From Pleurotus djamor (taxonomy: Eukaryota > Basidiomycota > Agaricomycetes > Agaricales > Pleurotaceae), in the NCBI GenBank assembly GCA_029747585.1, contig JAPEVF010000743.1, forward strand, positions 1-22,271: a stretch of DNA of 22,271 nt, written 5' to 3'. Position numbers and translations under genes: made by a program. Of the stretch, positions 19,190 through 22,271 are shown one piece after another (within the stretch, counting starts at the first letter, position 1; each line of letters opens with the position of its first letter). The notes beneath the pieces are model-generated. The model was given only the letters and a program-made list of their open reading frames with translations, was not told the DNA's origin and did not search any database.

Positions 19190-19970
19190 TGTGACAAATC
19201 GTATAGCCATCGTTTGTTTGGAGCCCTGAGGCGAGGGTCTTGCGCGGCGAGTCCAATCGGCGTCGAGAGGATTGTTTGTGGACCAGGAAGGTAGGGTCTT
19301 CCGTGTCGAATCGGGAGAGTGATAAAATGGAGTTGTTTTGTATAGGCATTGTTGGTGGGTGGCCGTACAAGACGTAGGGCGCGTGGATGGTGCCGTTTCG
19401 AAGAAATGTGAAGGAGGGAAGCCGTGCGACCGATTAAATGGCGATTTTTGACGTATACATCGTTCTAGCATGTCGAGAGTGCGCGCGTGGTGCCGTTTGG
19501 AAGAATCACAAAAGGGCGAGGGCGAGAGGGCCGTGGTACCGATAAAATGGCGCATTTCTGTATAGACATTGCTTGTCAGACCACAGAGAGCCGAAAAGAT
19601 CGAGGAAACGTACCTGAAACACCATCGCACGCGTAGCTCGAGTCGACCGAAGAAACCCGAATATAAAGGCAAGAAGGGAACCGAGGGAGCCGTACTGAAA
19701 CCCCAATAAAATGGAGTCGATCCATATATATATCGTCGTTTTGGGTCGCATGCGTGGTTTGAGGATGTCGAAGCGCGAAAGACTAGATTGGTGAGCAGAA
19801 AAAAAGCGAAAAAGGCTCACAAAACACCAATAAAATGGAAACGATCCATATATACATCGTCGTTCGGGGCGGCTTGCTTCGCATGCGTGCATATGAGTGA
19901 GAATCCACCGCGAGAGTCGTAGTACCGATAAAATGAAGCATTTCTGTACAGATATCGTCTTTTAGCATGA
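19190..19970 (-). repeat. Diverged tandem array, at least seven units of about 100-165 bases
   Basis: A core of about 35 bases recurs at 19321, 19432, 19541, 19705, 19829 and 19927 (plus-strand first base), with an eroded copy near 19190-19215. On the plus strand the core begins RATAAAATGG and ends near ATCGTCG. Spacings are 111, 109, 164, 124 and 98 bases. Units 19321 and 19432 also share a longer block (GTGGTGCCGTTTnGAAGAA). Read on the minus strand, one frame of the core gives peptides such as QCLYRNAPFYRY, RYLYRNASFYRY, RCIYGSFPFYW, RYIYGSTPFYW and QCLYKTTPFYH. The spacing is not a multiple of three, so the copies are not in one frame without introns. In three copies (19959, 19574 and 19465 boundaries) the core starts directly after a splice-acceptor-like AG. 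Whether the repeat is coding is unresolved. Confidence 0.75.
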
Positions 19971-20600
19971 AAAAAGAGTAGAAAAAGCGGTACTCACCTC
20001 ACGAGCTTCAAATCGAGGGAGATTTTGATTCGCAGGGAGAGGGTAGCATGCCGTCTTGGGAAGTTCGGTTCCGGGGCTTCTAAAACGTGCTTTCCGTCAT
20101 TTTATACGCCTATCTGGGTAGTAGGAAAGCTTGGACAAGTCTAGAAAGGAAAAGAACATGAGAAAGTAGACTCGCCGAATATTACAAAATTTTACTCACC
20201 AAACTCCAGCTCTGGATGCCACCCACCACGTAGCACTCAAGCGAGAGCCGTCGAAACGAATTTAGAAGGTATGGAAACCCTTCTAGACGAGACGGATGAT
20301 GAGAACGTCGAGTTCGTGGGGGTGACAAAAATCAAAAAATCACTTACCAAGCGCTCAGGACGTCTGCAACGACCAGAATCATGGCGCGTACTGTTGCTGC
20401 GGCGTCGAATGGACAAGAAGGCAGAGGGCGGCGTGGAACGATGGTGGTGGTGAAGGAGAAAGAGTGTTGCAACTCCGATTTAGGTAACGGCGCTTCGCTT
20501 GGGTCTCAGGGGCCGGGCTCGCCAAAAATCACAAAAATCATTGCTATGCCCAGAGCACTAGTTTTCAAATATAAACACGGTACAAGTGCTCTCAAATGAC

Positions 20601-21037
20601 TTGGAAAAGTGAAGTGAGTGAGGTGGTTTGGGCGACGTCGGTGCGTTGGGACAAAGTTCGATCTCTCCTATTGTCCCTCCTATACCCTCTCCTCCTCCTC
20701 GTTCTCCGTCATTTCCACTCTCTACATCGCCGTGCCCAGGCAACGGCTGTAGTAGTAGACGCCCATAGTGTCCTGAAGACGTGGACCAGTCGACGATTGC
20801 CAGCGGAGAGATGCCAGGGACAACGGAGAACCAAGCCAGACAATCCTCTCCTCGTCGTACCGTTATCGCTATTCTCTCGTTTCGAGCGGGCACTTGGCCT
20901 TCTAGACTGTGGGTCCCTCGGCGCTAAGACCCTTCGCTTAGCTGCTAGCCGATATGGCATCATTCCTCGAATTTTTCTGCCCTTTTCCAAGGCCGTTTAT
21001 TCGGAAACGCACGAATCTGCCTTCCTCTCCGTCTCCC
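20601..21037. other. Divergent intergenic region
   Basis: This region separates the minus-strand array unit from the plus-strand 21 kb transcript and probably holds promoters for both. Open frames exist on both strands (20596-21042 plus; 20558-20893 minus) but neither has a recognised motif. A CT-rich tract lies near 20,665-20,705. Confidence 0.3.
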
Positions 21038-21045
21038 TATAAATA
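21038..21045 (+). promoter_or_regulatory. TATA box (TATAAATA)
   Basis: A perfect TATAAATA is followed within 25-30 bases by a long pyrimidine-rich leader (about 21058-21175), the classic layout of well-expressed fungal promoters. It faces right, toward the series of introns starting at 21213. Confidence 0.65.
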
Positions 21046-21212
21046 GTGGACTAGTTTTGCTTCAGAGTCCCCATCTCCTCTCCTCCTCTCCTCTACTCCT
21101 CCAACTCTCTACTCCTCTCTCTTGCCTCGGGTCTCTCCACTCATCCACCACTCCACCCCGGCCTCGCTTTACCCAGCTATCATTATTCCTGCTTCGTCTC
21201 ACTGCTTTCATA

Positions 21213-21394
21213 GTAAGTGTTCATGTTCATTCAGATTCATAGTGCCACTTCTAACCTTTTCTCTCTTTGCACTTTGAATATAGGAAACGCAATTTATTAA
21301 CTGTAGAACACGGCTCGATCACTAGAGTCAATCCTAGGCAAGTCAATACTTTGGATTATTGACTTTGACTTTCCTCTAATCCCTTCTTTTGACA
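21213..21394 (+). other. Two predicted introns in the 5' leader
   Basis: Intron 21213-21283 (71 bases) has GTAAGT, CTAAC branch-like sequence and ATATAG. Intron 21338-21394 (57 bases) appears to be GC-AG: the donor context AG|GCAAGT is the strong form used by such introns, with TCTAATC and TTGACAG downstream. No ATG occurs in the spliced leader exons before the predicted start at 21419. Confidence 0.5.
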
Positions 21395-21418
21395 GTAATT
21401 CACTTTATTTCATTTCTA

Positions 21419-21943
21419 ATGGTGAGCCCTCGTCGTTATTCACAACTCTCCTTTACTTTTCTGATTTTATTATCTCGCAGCTTTCACATTCATCATTTAA
21501 TTACTACGGTCAGTACTTTTTCAAATATTGGAATTATATTCCGGCAACCGACAAGTAACTCATTTCGTTCTAGTTATCTCGACGCTTCGGTAAGTTTTTG
21601 TCACTGGCTAGTTGTCTTTGCGCATCAGATTTATTGACTTCAGGCCACCGGTGGATGTCACTACATCTTGTTCATGTGAGTCGCTAATGTCATTACAACG
21701 GCCGTTCCAATATTTCTGACTACATTTCTAGTTTACTTCTACTTCTCCCTCTACTCGCCGTCATCGTCGCCGCCGGTGACGAAGACTGTTTCGGCGCTGT
21801 CGGTCACAGCGACTAGCCCAGGTCCCAGGTATGTAATCGGCAAAGTTTCCTCCGTTCCGTAACTTACGCAATTCCTGCCTTCGCCATTGTCCTCCTTAAG
21901 CGAGCCGATCGATCGAGGACTCGACCTTATGCAAAAACTCTAG
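21419..21943 (+). CDS. Hypothetical protein from microexons, 72 residues in the simplest model
   Basis: The predicted start ATG (21419-21421) is immediately followed by an intron. Exons are 21419-21421 (coding part), 21481-21508, 21574-21589, 21644-21675, 21732-21828 and 21901-21943. The introns (59, 65, 54, 56 and 72 bases) all have GT-AG ends and branch-like words. The spliced frame is exactly 73 codons with one terminal TAG. The product begins MLSHSSFNYY and has a Ser/Thr/Pro-rich second half; I recognise no domain. If the last acceptor is four bases later (after CGAG at 21904), the frame stays open and the protein would continue into 21984-22188, where more donor/acceptor pairs occur (for example 22189-22247). 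A different frame of the 97-base exon gives a hydrophobic LLLLPLLAVIVAAG stretch like a signal peptide, so the true frame is uncertain. Confidence 0.35.
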
Positions 21944-22271
21944 CGCGTCGTAAGTGATTTTCCACTGTTCCTGATGATTCTAGCTCACTACGCCAGGCTC
22001 GCAAGTTCAGAATCGGACCGGGGATGGGTACACTTACTCATCCCCATCTGCCTACACCTCCCGGGTTGCCCTGGGGATTTGAGTAGCCTATGGACATGCG
22101 GGGAGCAAGAGGATGGAGGGGTAATGGGAGTGGCCGTGAACGTGAGTCTGTCACGCCCACTCGATCAGGTCCTTGGTCAAAACGAGCGGTGAGTCATGAC
22201 ATCATGATCTGCGGCCTCTTGACACTACTTCACTCACTTCGTGCTAGAACTCCCCGGGTCCTGAGATACCC
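21944..22271 (+). other. Continuation of the intron-rich transcript, cut by the window edge
   Basis: Further intron-like pairs continue on the plus strand: GTAAGT at 21950 with CTAG at 21983 or TTCAG at 22010, and GTGAGT at 22189 with GCTAG at 22247 (59 bases). The pattern matches the preceding exons, so the gene or non-coding transcript most likely continues past 22271. Confidence 0.35.

Larger units (their letters stand above)
18797..20600 (-). other. Probable minus-strand intron-containing transcription unit
   Basis: Several strong intron pairs lie on the minus strand: 20283-20347 (GTAAGT, 65 bases), 20141-20199 (GTGAGT, 59 bases), 19959-19997 (GTGAGT, 39 bases, with GCTAA before the acceptor) and 19141-19183 (GTGCGC, 43 bases, with GCTAACG and TTTTTACAG). 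A TATAAAA box lies at 20100-20107. After the last intron an open frame (18798-19127, 109 residues from an ATG at 19127) runs to the end; it is Arg/Ser-rich and unrecognised. I could not join the exons into one convincing protein: the frame closes at several junctions. The unit may be a non-coding spliced RNA, a decayed gene, or a gene whose exons I have misjudged. It carries the tandem array. Confidence 0.35.

Noticed and set aside
19321..19937. AATAAA-like words in the array as plus-strand poly(A) signals
   Set aside because: They belong to the repeated core, most copies read GATAAA instead, and there is no plus-strand gene upstream of them.
1..22271. Telomere-linked RecQ helicase gene, CRISPR array, rRNA genes
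   Set aside because: No helicase motifs, no regular spaced direct repeats with unique spacers, and no rRNA-like conserved blocks were seen.

Overview
The window is the left end of a fungal chromosome, most likely from an agaricomycete basidiomycete; I cannot name the species. Position 1 starts in about 63 bases of CCCTAA repeat, the C-rich strand of a TTAGGG telomere, in the orientation of a true chromosome end. The fungal reading also rests on many 48-60 base GT-AG introns and on a Plavaka-type DNA transposon, a superfamily known mainly from basidiomycetes. Several N bases show this is draft sequence, so single-base indels must be treated with care.

Layout. (1) 1-63, telomere. (2) 64-257, a short GC-rich spacer. 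(3) 258-5022, a two-gene Plavaka transposon on the minus strand: a transposase of about 1,024 residues in three exons, with a homopolymer frameshift, followed by a six-exon accessory gene of 384 residues. Both were rebuilt exon by exon and each ends in an in-frame stop. (4) 5.0-16.9 kb, about 12 kb of gene-poor subtelomeric DNA. It holds short unrecognised open frames, a diverged duplication at 13.9 and 14.3 kb, a pyrimidine tract at 14.8 kb and an AT-rich island at 15.2-15.9 kb with a frameshifted coding relic. (5) 17386-18456, an intact single-exon minus-strand gene for a TDP2-like enzyme of the endonuclease/exonuclease/phosphatase fold, with a TATA box and a leader carrying three upstream ORFs. 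(6) 18.8-20.6 kb, a probable minus-strand intron-containing transcription unit that carries a diverged tandem array of at least seven units. (7) 21.0-22.27 kb, a plus-strand promoter (TATA box, pyrimidine-rich leader) driving a transcript with at least seven predicted short introns and very small exons, running off the right edge.

How the parts relate. The two transposon genes form one mobile unit lying directly against the telomere. The TDP2-like gene is the only clear host gene; it sits head-to-tail behind the array-bearing unit, whose possible AATAAA signal lies about 130 bases upstream of the TDP2 TATA box. The array-bearing unit and the 21 kb transcript are divergent. Most of the middle of the window looks like decaying subtelomeric sequence, and no CRISPR array, tRNA or rRNA gene was seen.
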